Source: Borreliella bissettiae DN127
GTDB taxonomy: Bacteria > Spirochaetota > Spirochaetia > Borreliales > Borreliaceae
Assembly (NCBI RefSeq): GCF_000222305.1
Contig: NC_015921.1
Span: 434,001 to 498,000 of the forward strand
Length of the DNA: 64,000 nt
Direction: 5' to 3'
Under the pieces are notes generated by a model. It ran no database searches and had not been told where the DNA came from. It saw nothing but the letters and a program-made list of their open reading frames with translations. A program made the translations under genes and the position numbers. This document shows, one piece after another, positions 1-14,994 of this stretch (position 1 is its first letter; every line of letters starts with the position of its first letter).

Positions 1-2749
<2,749 letters not shown>

Positions 2750-2800
2750 TATTTTTATCTTCCATCTCTATTTTGCCAATTTGTTTACGCAACATAAAAT

Positions 2801-2829
2801 AATATATATCTTTGTTTAATCCATGTCAA
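2801..2829 (-). promoter_or_regulatory. Promoter of 23S copy A
   Basis: On the minus strand TTGACA (2829-2824) is followed by a 17-nt spacer and TATATT (2806-2801). Transcription would start near 2794, about 45 nt before the mature 23S 5' end. The same promoter is present upstream of copy B. Confidence 0.72.
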
Positions 2830-2847
2830 TATATATTTTATTTTTTA

Positions 2848-2863
2848 TGTTATTTAAATAACA
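2848..2863. other. 16-bp perfect palindrome upstream of the 23S-A promoter
   Basis: TGTTATTTAAATAACA lies between the 5S gene of the upstream unit and the -35 box of 23S copy A. It has no U-tract on either strand, so it does not look like an intrinsic terminator. It is absent upstream of copy B. It may be a binding site or simply an AT-rich coincidence. Confidence 0.3.
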
Positions 2864-2933
2864 CATTCAAAAAAACTAACAAACATTTAAAAAACATAAA
2901 ATAAAATCAAGATTTAAAATATAAAAATAAAAA

Positions 2934-3045
2934 CCCTGGCAATAACCTACTCTCCCGCGAACTCGCAGTACCATCAGCGAAAAAGAGCTTAACTTCTGTG
3001 TTCGGAATGATAACAGGTGTTTCCTCTTTTCTTTAACCACCAGGG
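2934..3045 (-). rRNA. rrf: 5S ribosomal RNA
   Basis: A 112-nt minus-strand RNA whose ends pair (5' CCCUGG with 3' CCAGGG), with the typical loop sequences of 5S rRNA (GAACUCGC-like segment near 2960). It follows 23S copy B by roughly 20 nt and would be made from the same transcript. The 5S gene belonging to copy A lies outside the window. Confidence 0.93.
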
Positions 3046-3054
3046 TCTTTACAA

Positions 3055-3067
3055 GGAAGACAAAAAT

Positions 3068-3071
<4 letters not shown>
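3055..3071 (-). other. 3' arm of the 23S copy B processing stem
   Basis: This 17-nt segment pairs with 5995-6011 (one G-U pair), bringing together the two ends of 23S copy B. Such a stem is the expected substrate for RNase III release of pre-23S. Confidence 0.6.
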
Positions 3072-5998
<2,927 letters not shown>

Positions 5999-6048
5999 AT
6001 TTTTATCTTCCATCTCTATTTTGCCAATTTGTTTATACAACATAAAAT

Positions 6049-6077
6049 AATATATATCTTTGTTTAATCCATGTCAA
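6049..6077 (-). promoter_or_regulatory. Promoter of 23S copy B
   Basis: Minus-strand TTGACA (6077-6072), 17-nt spacer, TATATT (6054-6049). The predicted start is about 45 nt before the 23S 5' end. Its presence fits separate transcription of 23S-5S from 16S; the 16S gene is more than 3 kb away with plus-strand tRNA-Ile in between. Confidence 0.75.
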
Positions 6078-6197
6078 TACTTATTCTAATATTTTAATAA
6101 ATAAATTTACAAAAATACATTATAAATAAAAAATTTATATTTTAAATAGAAAATTCTGCTAAAAATAACACAAATACATTAAACACTCGAATACAAA

Positions 6198-7037
6198 TTA
6201 ATACTTAATATTAAGCTCAAAAAAATCAATTAAAAACTTAGCAACACCATCCTCATCATTACTAAATTTTGTCATTTCGTTATTTGCTAAATTAATTTTA
6301 AGAAATTCATTGGCATTTTTCATTAAAACCCCTTTGCCAAGATTTTTGAGCATCTCATAATCATTATTATTATCTCCAAAAGCTAAAACATCATACAATG
6401 GAATACTTTCAAGAAAAGCAATATTTTCAATAGCATTATACTTATTAGCATTAATATTGGTAACCTCTAATAAATCTTTAGAAGAAAAAAACACCCTTAT
6501 GTCCTTGAAATCCTTACCCCTAATCTCATTGTCAAGTTTATTAAGAATTGCCAAATCATCACAATAATAAACAATCTTAGAAACAGAGTCAACGTTTAGT
6601 TTAGCCAGATCTCCAATAGTAACATTTAAGCCCAAATCCCTAATAAAATGTTTCATAATAGGACTTTTAACATATGCATTAGAATACCAAGTATCAAAAG
6701 TATAAAGATTAACATCAACATTGTCTTTATGTATCTTGAGAATTTCTTTTGCTAAGCCATAACTCATTGCATGTCTAAAAATTAAATTTTCTTGCAAAAA
6801 CACTTCAGCCCCATTCGCCGTTACAAGATAATTTTCATTAACACTAATTTTTTTTAATTGATTCCTAATATTTTTAACTTCACTTAATCTTCTACCGGTT
6901 GCAATAATTATTTTAAAATCTTTTTCCAAAGCCAAAAGAACTTCAAGGGTTAAAAAAGTAATCTCATGATTGTTGTTCAATAAAGTGCCATCAAGGTCAA
7001 AAACCAGCATTTTATATCTTTTATAATTAGAATTCAT
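6198..7037 (-). CDS. HAD-superfamily Cof-type sugar-phosphate phosphatase
   Basis: A 279-aa soluble hydrolase of the Cof/YidA subfamily (HAD class IIB), which typically dephosphorylates sugar phosphates or nucleotides such as FMN/PLP; the substrate here is unknown. Visible motifs are the nucleophile loop FDLDGT (Asp14 nucleophile, Asp16 acid/base), motif II in IIATGRR near residue 47, and the Mg-binding GDNNND near residues 221-226, with a cap domain between. The chosen ATG is preceded by an AGAGAGA ribosome site; an internal Met10 has none. It lies inside the 16S-23S spacer, transcribed in the same direction as the rRNA. B31 has the same gene here (BB0421, recalled). Confidence 0.88.
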   Translation of the reverse strand: MNSNYKRYKMLVFDLDGTLLNNNHEITFLTLEVLLALEKDFKIIIATGRRLSEVKNIRNQLKKISVNENYLVTANGAEVFLQENLIFRHAMSYGLAKEILKIHKDNVDVNLYTFDTWYSNAYVKSPIMKHFIRDLGLNVTIGDLAKLNVDSVSKIVYYCDDLAILNKLDNEIRGKDFKDIRVFFSSKDLLEVTNINANKYNAIENIAFLESIPLYDVLAFGDNNNDYEMLKNLGKGVLMKNANEFLKINLANNEMTKFSNDEDGVAKFLIDFFELNIKY

Positions 7038-7168
7038 ATATAAATCTCTCTTGTAAAGTATACTATCACAAATAATTTATTCTCAATAAATTACTTTTAA
7101 AGAATAAAATAATCAAATTTAATAATATTAAATTTTTAAAATTTTTTAAAAATACATTTAAATGAAAA

Positions 7169-7729
7169 TCAACGCCTTGAAACAAATTTGTTATCTTCGA
7201 TATAAAATCTCCAAGGCTTGTTTATATCACTCTCTTTTGCATAATCAATATTGATTCTTTTTGAACAAACTATATTAAAATCTAGATTCATGCCCCTTTG
7301 TAAAAAAAGCTCATTATTCCCAATAAGATCAACTTTATTGAAAGTTAAATCAATGTTTAAAAATTTTGTAAGTTTTCCAGGACCATTGGTAAGAATACTT
7401 TTCTCCCCCAATAATGGAGAAATGGGCTCTACGCTTCTGATTAAAACAGCTTGGGGATTATTTTTATCTGCAGTCACAATGTTAAACATGTAATGCATGC
7501 CATATATTATATACACATAAGAATATCCCCCAATGCTATACATAGCACTTGTGCGATTTGTTATCTTGCCACCATAAGAATGACAGGCACTATCTGTTAT
7601 CCCCATATAAGCTTCTGTTTCAACAATTCTGGTAACCACTTCCTCTTTGTTGATCTTTCTGATCAACAAATTACCAAGCAATAACTTTGCAACGATAGCA
7701 GCATCTTGCAAAAAAAAACATCGATCCAT
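7169..7729 (-). CDS. 3-methyladenine DNA glycosylase (AAG/MPG family)
   Basis: A 186-aa base-excision-repair glycosylase that removes alkylated purines. It resembles human AAG rather than E. coli Tag or AlkA. Visible are VETEAY (Glu39, matching the AAG catalytic Glu, and Tyr41), His50 eleven residues later as in AAG, the YVYIIYG segment near residues 71-77, and the terminal basic region. Length is normal for bacterial members. Like the phosphatase before it, it sits between 16S and 23S in the rRNA direction; the gap of about 130 nt suggests it need not share a transcript. Corresponds to B31 BB0422 by position (recalled). Confidence 0.9.
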   Translation of the reverse strand: MDRCFFLQDAAIVAKLLLGNLLIRKINKEEVVTRIVETEAYMGITDSACHSYGGKITNRTSAMYSIGGYSYVYIIYGMHYMFNIVTADKNNPQAVLIRSVEPISPLLGEKSILTNGPGKLTKFLNIDLTFNKVDLIGNNELFLQRGMNLDFNIVCSKRINIDYAKESDINKPWRFYIEDNKFVSRR

Positions 7730-7998
7730 AAACCCAATTTTAAAACAAGATAATAATAAAAAAAATTATTGCCAAAACATACCTGCAAAACATACAAGCA
7801 TATTGCCCATAATAAAAATAAAAACTAAAATAATTTAATCATCCAATAAATACATAGTTCAATAAGTTTTTTAGATTTTTAATCCAAAAAACTTAAAGAG
7901 CTAAACTGATTCAACTTAAATCATCTTATATGAAAATGCTAATCTAAAATATAAAATAGAGGACATTGATAAATATGTAAAAAATTATAAACTATACA

Positions 7999-8037
7999 CA
8001 ATATCTCTTATGTCTTTTAAAGGTATAAGAGATATTG
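7999..8037. repeat. 13-bp perfect inverted repeat upstream of tRNA-Ile
   Basis: CAATATCTCTTAT (7999-8011) is the exact reverse complement of 8025-8037, with a 13-nt loop that can itself partly pair. The right arm runs into the TTGACA box of the tRNA-Ile promoter at 8035-8040. There is no T-tract, so it is not a standard terminator. Confidence 0.55.
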
Positions 8038-8063
8038 ACAAAGTCATAAGATTTAAATAAAAT
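8035..8063 (+). promoter_or_regulatory. tRNA-Ile promoter
   Basis: TTGACA (8035-8040), 17-nt spacer, TAAAAT (8058-8063). The predicted start near 8070 leaves about 17 nt before the tRNA. The promoter points opposite to the rRNA genes, so tRNA-Ile must be transcribed alone. Confidence 0.8.
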
Positions 8064-8086
8064 TTGTAAAAGAATTGTATGTTTAA

Positions 8087-8160
8087 GGGATCATAGCTCA
8101 GGTGGTTAGAGCGCAGGTCTGATAAACCTGAGGTCGGATGTTCAACTCATCCTGGTCCCA
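8087..8160 (+). tRNA. tRNA-Ile (anticodon GAT)
   Basis: A 74-nt tRNA: acceptor GGGATCA pairs with TGGTCCC, discriminator A at 8160, anticodon GAT in loop CTGATAA, and TTCAACT in the T loop in place of the usual TTCGA/TTCAA pattern. CCA is not encoded. It lies in the 16S-23S spacer as in many bacteria, but on the opposite strand to the rRNAs. Confidence 0.95.
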
Positions 8161-8344
8161 ATGTATTTCATTGTTTTAAGTGCGGCAATATTACTTTAAG
8201 CTATAGTTAGTAATGTAAAAACCCTAAAATCTAAAATTGTACTTACTATTAAACAAATCTTAATTAAATATTAAGCTGAATACTACCAAACACTTGTTAA
8301 AGATTTATTTTTTCTAAATTTTAAACTAAAAATTTACCTCAACT

Positions 8345-9115
8345 TCAAAAACTTTTTCATAAAAATAAAAGCAAAAAGAATAATCAATAAAATTAGCCTT
8401 AATTTATCTTTCTATTTAAAAGAGGCTAATCCAAGCCATACTGGAAAGTACGAGCTTCTTGTTACGACCTCATTTCTCTCCCCAAACGGACCTTAAATAC
8501 CTTCTCCCTTACGGGTTAGGATAATACTTCGGAGAACCATCCCCATACTCGGACGATGTAACGGGCAAGCGGTGTACAAGTGCCTGAGAACGTACTCATC
8601 GTATCATCCCAATATACGATTACTAGCGATTACAACTTCATGAAGTCGAGTTTCAAAATGCAGTCCATGCTGAAACCCGCTTTAAGCTTTTGCTTCAAAT
8701 CACCGTTTCTCTTCGATTTGTACAGGACATTGTAAACATGTGCGTAGGACATAAGAGCAATAACTTAAACACAAGCCTTACCCTCCGCTTTATAGCCAAA
8801 ATCTTATACAAATCCCTATCATTACATAGTGGTAACGATAACAAGAGTTGTGGCTAGCTACAAGACTTGCCCCCCAAACATCACGCCAAACGCCCCACAT
8901 TAATTTCCAATTAAAAGTTAGTAATGAATGTGGGGTGTTTATAAAATAAACTGCTTAAAAATGCAATCTTATTTAATCCTTATGATTGAGCGTCACAACG
9001 CAAGTTTTTATAAGGGGTTTGCTTTTGCTCCTAGGCATTCTCCTTAGTATTAAAAGATTCCAACTTTAACCTAGAAATTCTAACTTATTCTATTTCATCT
9101 TCAAATAATTACTTT
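8345..9115 (-). pseudogene. Decayed, internally deleted second 16S rRNA gene
   Basis: Minus-strand remnant of a 16S gene. 8425-8880 aligns with the 3' end of the real 16S (9404 to about 9865), including the shared blocks ATACGATTACTAGCGATT and CTTCATGAAGTCGAGTTTCA. A block of about 200 nt is missing. 8885-8945 then corresponds to the helix at about 10073-10125 of the real gene, and 8985-9095 to about 10185-10290 (shared AGAAATTCTAACTT). The 3' flank is also shared (AATTAGCCTTA at 8386 and 9376), so the duplication included sequence outside the gene. The rest of the 5' half is gone. The anti-Shine-Dalgarno end is destroyed, and many conserved positions are mutated, so it cannot function. Confidence 0.9.
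8893..8944. repeat. 14-bp hairpin retained in the 16S pseudogene
   Basis: AACGCCCCACATT-type left arm pairs with AATGTGGGGTGTTT on the right (one G-T pair). It sits where the real 16S has the GCACACTTAA...AAGTGTGC helix, so it is best read as a surviving 16S helix whose bases have changed in a compensated way. Confidence 0.5.
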
Positions 9116-9165
9116 AACAAAGTTCTTGAAAACATGCTTAATCACAATCCAGGGCACATGCCAAA

Positions 9166-9239
9166 TGGAGGTTAAGGGACTCGAACCCTTGACCCTCGGC
9201 TTGCAAAGCCGATGCTCTAGCCAACTGAGCTAAACCCCC
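9166..9239 (-). tRNA. tRNA-Ala (anticodon TGC)
   Basis: A 74-nt minus-strand tRNA: acceptor GGGGGTT pairs with AACCTCC, discriminator A, anticodon TGC in TTTGCAA, T loop TTCGAGT. No encoded CCA. It lies 164 nt downstream of the 16S 3' end on the same strand, so it is probably cotranscribed with 16S. It separates the functional 16S from the pseudogene. Confidence 0.95.
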
Positions 9240-9360
9240 AAAATGATCTAAACTTAATAGAGCACTTTAATATCATTAATAAAAAGTTTAATACATAAAT
9301 TAATATTAAACTTAAAAAATAACACTGGTTTTAAAAACCCTTTTATCAAAAGAAAAGAGT

Positions 9361-9373
9361 AGGGAAGAGTTAA
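9361..9373 (-). other. 3' arm of the 16S processing stem
   Basis: AGGGAAGAGTTAA (plus strand) is the exact reverse complement of 11003-11015 upstream of the 16S gene. The two arms bracket the 16S gene and would form the long stem cut by RNase III. Partial pairing continues for a few bases beyond a mismatch. In the pseudogene flank the equivalent bases are no longer conserved. Confidence 0.65.
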
Positions 9374-9403
9374 TGGAATTAGCCTTAGTTTATCTTTCTC
9401 TTA

Positions 9404-10940
<1,537 letters not shown>

Positions 10941-11002
10941 TCTTATTTTTTTATTTAAAAAAATTAACAGGTTTTGTTTATTCTTTTGGCTTTTAACCTT
11001 AC

Positions 11003-11015
11003 TTAACTCTTCCCT
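11003..11015 (-). other. 5' arm of the 16S processing stem
   Basis: TTAACTCTTCCCT pairs perfectly with 9361-9373 on the other side of 16S. It lies in the leader of about 105 nt between the promoter and the mature 5' end. Confidence 0.65.
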
Positions 11016-11050
11016 TCTCTCATCTTCCAATAATCATTTCAACCTTTAAT

Positions 11051-11080
11051 ACTTTAACAAAAGAAGAAATATATTGTCAA
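11051..11080 (-). promoter_or_regulatory. 16S rRNA promoter
   Basis: Minus-strand TTGACA (11080-11075) followed 18 nt later by TAAAGT (11056-11051), in very AT-rich flanks. The start would be near 11044, giving a leader of about 105 nt that contains the 5' processing arm. Confidence 0.65.
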
Positions 11081-11150
11081 TACCTTTTCATTATTTTATT
11101 AATATAAAATATAAAAAAATAAATTTTATTAATAAACCGTGCTAAAAGCA

Positions 11151-11699
11151 TTAACAACCACATTTTTCATTAACAGGCAAAGTTGTAAAAATTTTTTTTA
11201 ATTTATTTCCCAATTTAGCTTTTAAATAATCAAAAAAGGTTCTGAAATTTTCATTATCTCCTTTAAACTTAATCCACAATTCTTTAAAAGTCAAAATTCC
11301 TTCCCTAAGATCTTTATAATTAGAAAAAGCAGCAGCACAGTCGCTATACATTAAATTATAAAAATCAGAATCTTTTTTATCTTTAAAAAAATCTATACTT
11401 GGTATTTTTTTAGCAAAGGCAAAACCTCTCTCATAGGCCGTACCCGCATCAACATAATTCACCAAAGCCAAAACAATATCGCTACTAACTAGCTCTTTTA
11501 AATCTATTTCTCTTATCTTCTCTCTTATATCTCTATTTGCAAAGTTATCATCAACCTTCTCAAGCAATCCCATCTTTTTAACAGCATGATGCTCTGGAGA
11601 AAACACATCTAAATTAAACTCTTCAAGAAATTTCAAAACCTCATCCCTTAGTTTAATTTCCTCTTCGGTAAAAAATGGAGAAGCTAAATAAATCTTCAT
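11151..11699 (-). CDS. Nucleoside 2-deoxyribosyltransferase family protein
   Basis: A 182-aa cytosolic enzyme of the NDT family (PF05014), which exchanges bases between deoxyribonucleosides or cleaves nucleoside N-glycosidic bonds. Visible are the N-terminal strand KIYLASPFF, the FSPEHH motif near residue 38, and GTAYERGFAFAKKIP, whose Glu aligns with the catalytic nucleophile of the family. I chose the ATG at 11699 because AGGGG lies 5 nt upstream; the frame extends to a TTG at 11714, but that would place the ribosome site inside the gene. A purine-salvage role suits an organism that scavenges nucleosides, but this is inference. Confidence 0.8.
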   Translation of the reverse strand: MKIYLASPFFTEEEIKLRDEVLKFLEEFNLDVFSPEHHAVKKMGLLEKVDDNFANRDIREKIREIDLKELVSSDIVLALVNYVDAGTAYERGFAFAKKIPSIDFFKDKKDSDFYNLMYSDCAAAFSNYKDLREGILTFKELWIKFKGDNENFRTFFDYLKAKLGNKLKKIFTTLPVNEKCGC

Positions 11700-11793
11700 A
11701 AAAACCCCTATCAAAATTCAAGTATAGCATAATAAATTAATCAGATAAAATCAACAATAAATAAATTCTTGAAATCTAAGTAGAAAACATTTA

Positions 11794-12489
11794 TTATGAA
11801 CGGCTTCTGCTGACTAAAATAGTAAACTCTCCTTTAACCTTATCCTTGCTCAATTCAAAATATTTTTTTAATTCTAAAGGTTTGCCAATTTGATATTCTT
11901 CATAAACTTTTGTCATCTCGCGACCAATAAGAACCTTTGCGTCTAAACTAACAGAAGAAATTTCAACAAGCAATTTCAAAATTCTATGGCCAGATTCAAG
12001 CAGAACAAAAGCATCTCCCCTTTTATATAGCTCAGCAATTCTTTTAAATCTTTTAAGACCTTTGTTAGGTAAAAATCCCTCAAAAAACACCGACTTATCT
12101 CTAAAAGGATTAACACTTACAATTGTATTAAAAGAACTTACTCCGGGAATCGGACAAACTTTATATCCTTCTCTAAAAGCAGCAGCAACCAATAAACTAC
12201 CAGGATCACTAAGCCCCGGAGTACCGGCGTCACTAACAAAAGCAATAGAATCTCCTTTTGCCAAATAATCCAATAATAAACCTATCTTCTTGTTTTCTGT
12301 TACAGCATTGCAAGAAATCATTTTTTTGTTAATTTTATATCTCGACAAAAGTTTACTAGTGACTCTCGTATCTTCTGCAAAGATAACATTTACCGATTTT
12401 AAAACATCAATTGCTCTATAAGTAATATCTTCTAAATTGCCTATTGGCGTACCAACAATATATAACACGACTCCTTTTAATTCCTCCAA
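11794..12489 (-). CDS. rsmI: 16S rRNA 2'-O-ribose C1402 methyltransferase RsmI
   Basis: A SAM-dependent tetrapyrrole-methylase-fold enzyme that methylates the ribose of C1402 in the 16S decoding centre. Motifs: LYIVGTPIGNLEDIT (residues 9-23), AEDTR (38-42), VSDAGTPGLSDPG (85-97) and IPGVSSF near 118. At 231 aa it is shorter than E. coli RsmI (286), lacking the C-terminal extension. The start is uncertain: the frame opens at a TTG (12489) with no ribosome site before it, while a GTG at codon 8 directly before LYIVG is also possible; GGAGG and AAGGAG occur between them at awkward distances. Confidence 0.9.
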   Translation of the reverse strand: MEELKGVVLYIVGTPIGNLEDITYRAIDVLKSVNVIFAEDTRVTSKLLSRYKINKKMISCNAVTENKKIGLLLDYLAKGDSIAFVSDAGTPGLSDPGSLLVAAAFREGYKVCPIPGVSSFNTIVSVNPFRDKSVFFEGFLPNKGLKRFKRIAELYKRGDAFVLLESGHRILKLLVEISSVSLDAKVLIGREMTKVYEEYQIGKPLELKKYFELSKDKVKGEFTILVSRSRS

Positions 12490-12674
12490 AAAACATAAAT
12501 AAATATATTAAAAGCATTTTTCTTAATGATAAAAATCTAAAACCCTTCATTCACTAAATAAAAGAATAAGAGACAAGCTAAATTTTATATGTCTATAAAA
12601 ATACTTGCTTTTGTATTACATTTAGTTATATCATTAAGTATTAATGATTAAAAGTTAAAAGAAAGGGAAAATTT

Positions 12675-12992
12675 ATGTTTGCATTAATTAGAAAAATATT
12701 TATGATCTATTTTCTATGTATCACTCTTGCAGGCTTTGCCATGATTTTTATTGACAGCAAATTTACCGAACAGCCTGATGCTAAAGAAAATCAAAACAAA
12801 ATTAATCAACATACAATAGAACCTAATTTAATCATGTTTACATCTTCTATAGGAGGATTTTTAGGTATTTACGCTGGAATTTGGATTTTTAACTATAACA
12901 AAAGCAATTTTTACCTAAATTGGGGGAATTTAATAATATTAATATACAATATAGCCCTAATTATCACTGTATACTCAAAATCACGTAGCTAG
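12675..12992 (+). CDS. Small membrane protein of unknown function
   Basis: A 105-aa protein with three likely membrane helices: residues 8-27, 53-73 and 82-100. The middle segment (GGFLGIYAGIWIFNYNKSNF) loosely resembles the DUF1294 family, but I cannot confirm it. AAGGG lies 8 nt before the ATG. It is a single-gene plus-strand unit facing the minus-strand DUF1893 gene. No function assigned. Confidence 0.7.
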   Translation: MFALIRKIFMIYFLCITLAGFAMIFIDSKFTEQPDAKENQNKINQHTIEPNLIMFTSSIGGFLGIYAGIWIFNYNKSNFYLNWGNLIILIYNIALIITVYSKSRS

Positions 12993-13021
12993 CTCAAACA
13001 TAGCTCAATTATTTTCATAAT

Positions 13022-13411
13022 TTATAAATTATTGACTATAATGCCTCTTTTAATCATATACTTATAAACCTCTTCGGGATTTTCCAAGCTTTCAATCAAA
13101 CTTTCTACCCTGTCATTTATTTTTTCTACCAATTTTTTATAAGCCACTTTTATTCCTCTGCTTTCTAAAAAATCCTTTGCGGGTTGAGAAACAACCCCGG
13201 CTTGAACGTTTTGAAGCCCTATATTATAAATAATAACGGCTGCTGCCTTGCCTACAACTTTATCATAAATTTCAAGTCCTTCTTTATTCTGGATATATTT
13301 ATTGATAAAATTATCTACTTCTAAAAGGGGCTTTAATCCCCTTTCCATGTTAGAATAAAGTATTTTATGATCTTTGAATAACCTTAATGTTGGATTCAAG
13401 CCTGATATCAT
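13022..13411 (-). CDS. DUF1893 family protein (TM1506-like)
   Basis: A 129-aa protein resembling Thermotoga TM1506 (DUF1893), which has a cytidine-deaminase-like fold without a known reaction. The family pattern is seen in KILYSNMERGLKPLLE (residues 16-31) and DKVVGKAAAVIIY (50-62), followed by the SRGIKVAY segment. No zinc-binding HAE/PCxxC motif is present, so deaminase activity is unlikely. Convergent with the small membrane gene upstream in coordinates. Confidence 0.7.
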   Translation of the reverse strand: MISGLNPTLRLFKDHKILYSNMERGLKPLLEVDNFINKYIQNKEGLEIYDKVVGKAAAVIIYNIGLQNVQAGVVSQPAKDFLESRGIKVAYKKLVEKINDRVESLIESLENPEEVYKYMIKRGIIVNNL

Positions 13412-13510
13412 TTTTACCTCTTTTCTGGATATTTATAACAATCAATAATAAAAACAAACACTATTAATAATATACATAAACAATAAATACTGCAATATCT
13501 AAAAAGATAG

Positions 13511-13527
13511 TATACTTATGCTATATG
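13511..13527 (+). promoter_or_regulatory. -10 box directly before the YigZ-family gene (leaderless candidate)
   Basis: TATACT (13511-13516) ends 8 nt before the ATG at 13525, so transcription would begin at or next to the start codon. There is no Shine-Dalgarno sequence and no clear -35 box. Confidence 0.45.
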
Positions 13528-14130
13528 ATATTAGTGCCAAAAAGTAATAGTAATTCTAAAATTGAAATAAAGAAATCCATCTTTGTTTCATATATTTTTA
13601 ACATTGAAAAAAAAGACGATATAAATAAAACTATTAAAAAATACAAAATAAAATTTAAAAATGCTACGCATGTGGTTTATGGATTTAGAATAGGAAATAA
13701 GAACTCGTTCTTAAATGGAATGAGCGATGACAAAGAGCCTAATTTAACGGCTGGAAAACCAACACTAGATGCCATAATACATAATAATTTAACTGATACT
13801 TTAATAATCACATTGCGATATTTTGGAGGCACTTTGCTTGGCAGAGGGGGATTAATCAAAGCATATTACAAGTCTGCCAAAGAGGTTATTAATAATACAT
13901 CTATGATAGAAAAAGAAGAATTAGAAATTTTAAACTTAAATTTAACTTACAACCAATACAACTCACTATTAAAAATGAAAAATAAACTTGAAATAGAAAT
14001 AATAGATTCAAGCTTTTCAAACAAAATAAACACTTCAATTAAATTCAAAACAAACAATAAGCAAAAAATATCAGAATTTTTTATAGAAAATGGCTTAATT
14101 CAAGAAATTTCAAAGTTTCATAAAGAATAA
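13525..14130 (+). CDS. YigZ/IMPACT family protein
   Basis: A 201-aa member of UPF0029. The hallmark stretch is clear: ATHVVYGFRIG (residues 48-58), SDDKEPNLTAGKPTLD (67-82), TLRYFGGTLLGRGGLIKAY (96-114). The C-terminal domain (after about 130) matches the DUF1949 position. Eukaryotic IMPACT binds the translation factor Gcn1; bacterial members have an uncertain role linked to ribosomes or translation. No ribosome site precedes the ATG, see the -10 box entry. Confidence 0.85.
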   Translation: MILVPKSNSNSKIEIKKSIFVSYIFNIEKKDDINKTIKKYKIKFKNATHVVYGFRIGNKNSFLNGMSDDKEPNLTAGKPTLDAIIHNNLTDTLIITLRYFGGTLLGRGGLIKAYYKSAKEVINNTSMIEKEELEILNLNLTYNQYNSLLKMKNKLEIEIIDSSFSNKINTSIKFKTNNKQKISEFFIENGLIQEISKFHKE

Positions 14131-14239
14131 TATGCATGCCAAATAATCAAATATTTAAAAACTAATTTAAAGTATTATTATTTTTATCATTTATGTTTTA
14201 AAATATAAAAACAAAACCAAATAAAAAGAGAAAATTTAT

Positions 14240-14992
14240 ATGAAAATAATATCTGTAATCAATCAAAAAGGGGGCGTAGGAAAAACCACAAGCGCCATTA
14301 ATATTTCTTATTCAATGACCCTGCTTGATAAAAAAATTCTTCTAATAGATATTGATTCACAAGGAAACTCCACTAGCGGCACAAACACCTCGGAGAATAT
14401 AGCCGAAAACTCAAGTTATGAACTAATTAATAAAAAAATAAAGGTCAAGCCTTTAAATCATTTTAAATTAGACATAATTCCTTCTAGTATCAAATTAGCT
14501 TTGCTAGAAAAAGAATTAATAAATGAACTTTCAAGAGAAAATTTTTTAAAAAATGCATTAACGCTGTATGAAAAAGATAAATATGATTTTATTATCATCG
14601 ATTGCCCTCCTACACTTTCAATATTAACTATAAATGCCCTTATTGCAAGCAATTATTTGTTAATACCAATTGAAACGGAATTTTTTGCATTTGAGGGCAT
14701 AAATCAACTAATAGATACAATAAATACTGTAAAACAAATAAATAAAAATTTAGAAATTACGGGTGTTTTTATAAATAAATACGACATAAGGAATAAAAGT
14801 AAAGAAAAATATATAAGCTTATTAAAAAAAGTTTTTAAAGAAAAACTTTTAAATACAAAAATAAGGAAAAATATAAGCATTTCAAAATCGCAAGAAGCAA
14901 AAATGCCTGTATATGAATATGATAAAGAAAGCAATGCTGCAAAAGATTTTTTAGAACTCTCAAAAGAGATAATAAACAAAATTAAGGAATAA
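14240..14992 (+). CDS. parA: Chromosome-partition ATPase ParA
   Basis: A 250-aa deviant-Walker ATPase of the ParA/Soj family. Visible: KGGVGKTT (10-17) with the signature lysine Lys10, LLIDIDSQGNST (about 34-45), FIIIDCPPTLS (about 115-125). It lacks an N-terminal DNA-binding HTH, as expected for a chromosomal ParA. It is followed 2 nt later by parZ. ParA dimers bind DNA non-specifically and pull origin copies apart; in B. burgdorferi the partner is reported to be ParZ as well as ParB. Confidence 0.93.
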   Translation: MKIISVINQKGGVGKTTSAINISYSMTLLDKKILLIDIDSQGNSTSGTNTSENIAENSSYELINKKIKVKPLNHFKLDIIPSSIKLALLEKELINELSRENFLKNALTLYEKDKYDFIIIDCPPTLSILTINALIASNYLLIPIETEFFAFEGINQLIDTINTVKQINKNLEITGVFINKYDIRNKSKEKYISLLKKVFKEKLLNTKIRKNISISKSQEAKMPVYEYDKESNAAKDFLELSKEIINKIKE

Positions 14993-14994
14993 CC

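Larger units (their letters stand above)
7730..8086. other. Intergenic region with possible gene remnant and promoter
   Basis: No intact gene. On the plus strand 7920-8060 stays open for about 47 codons and ends at TAA (8059-8061), with no start codon or ribosome site; its translation (including SLMSFKGIRDIDKVIRFK) looks protein-like but I recognise no family. It may be the tail of a lost gene. The same stretch holds a 13-bp inverted repeat (7999-8037) and the tRNA-Ile promoter. Confidence 0.4.
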
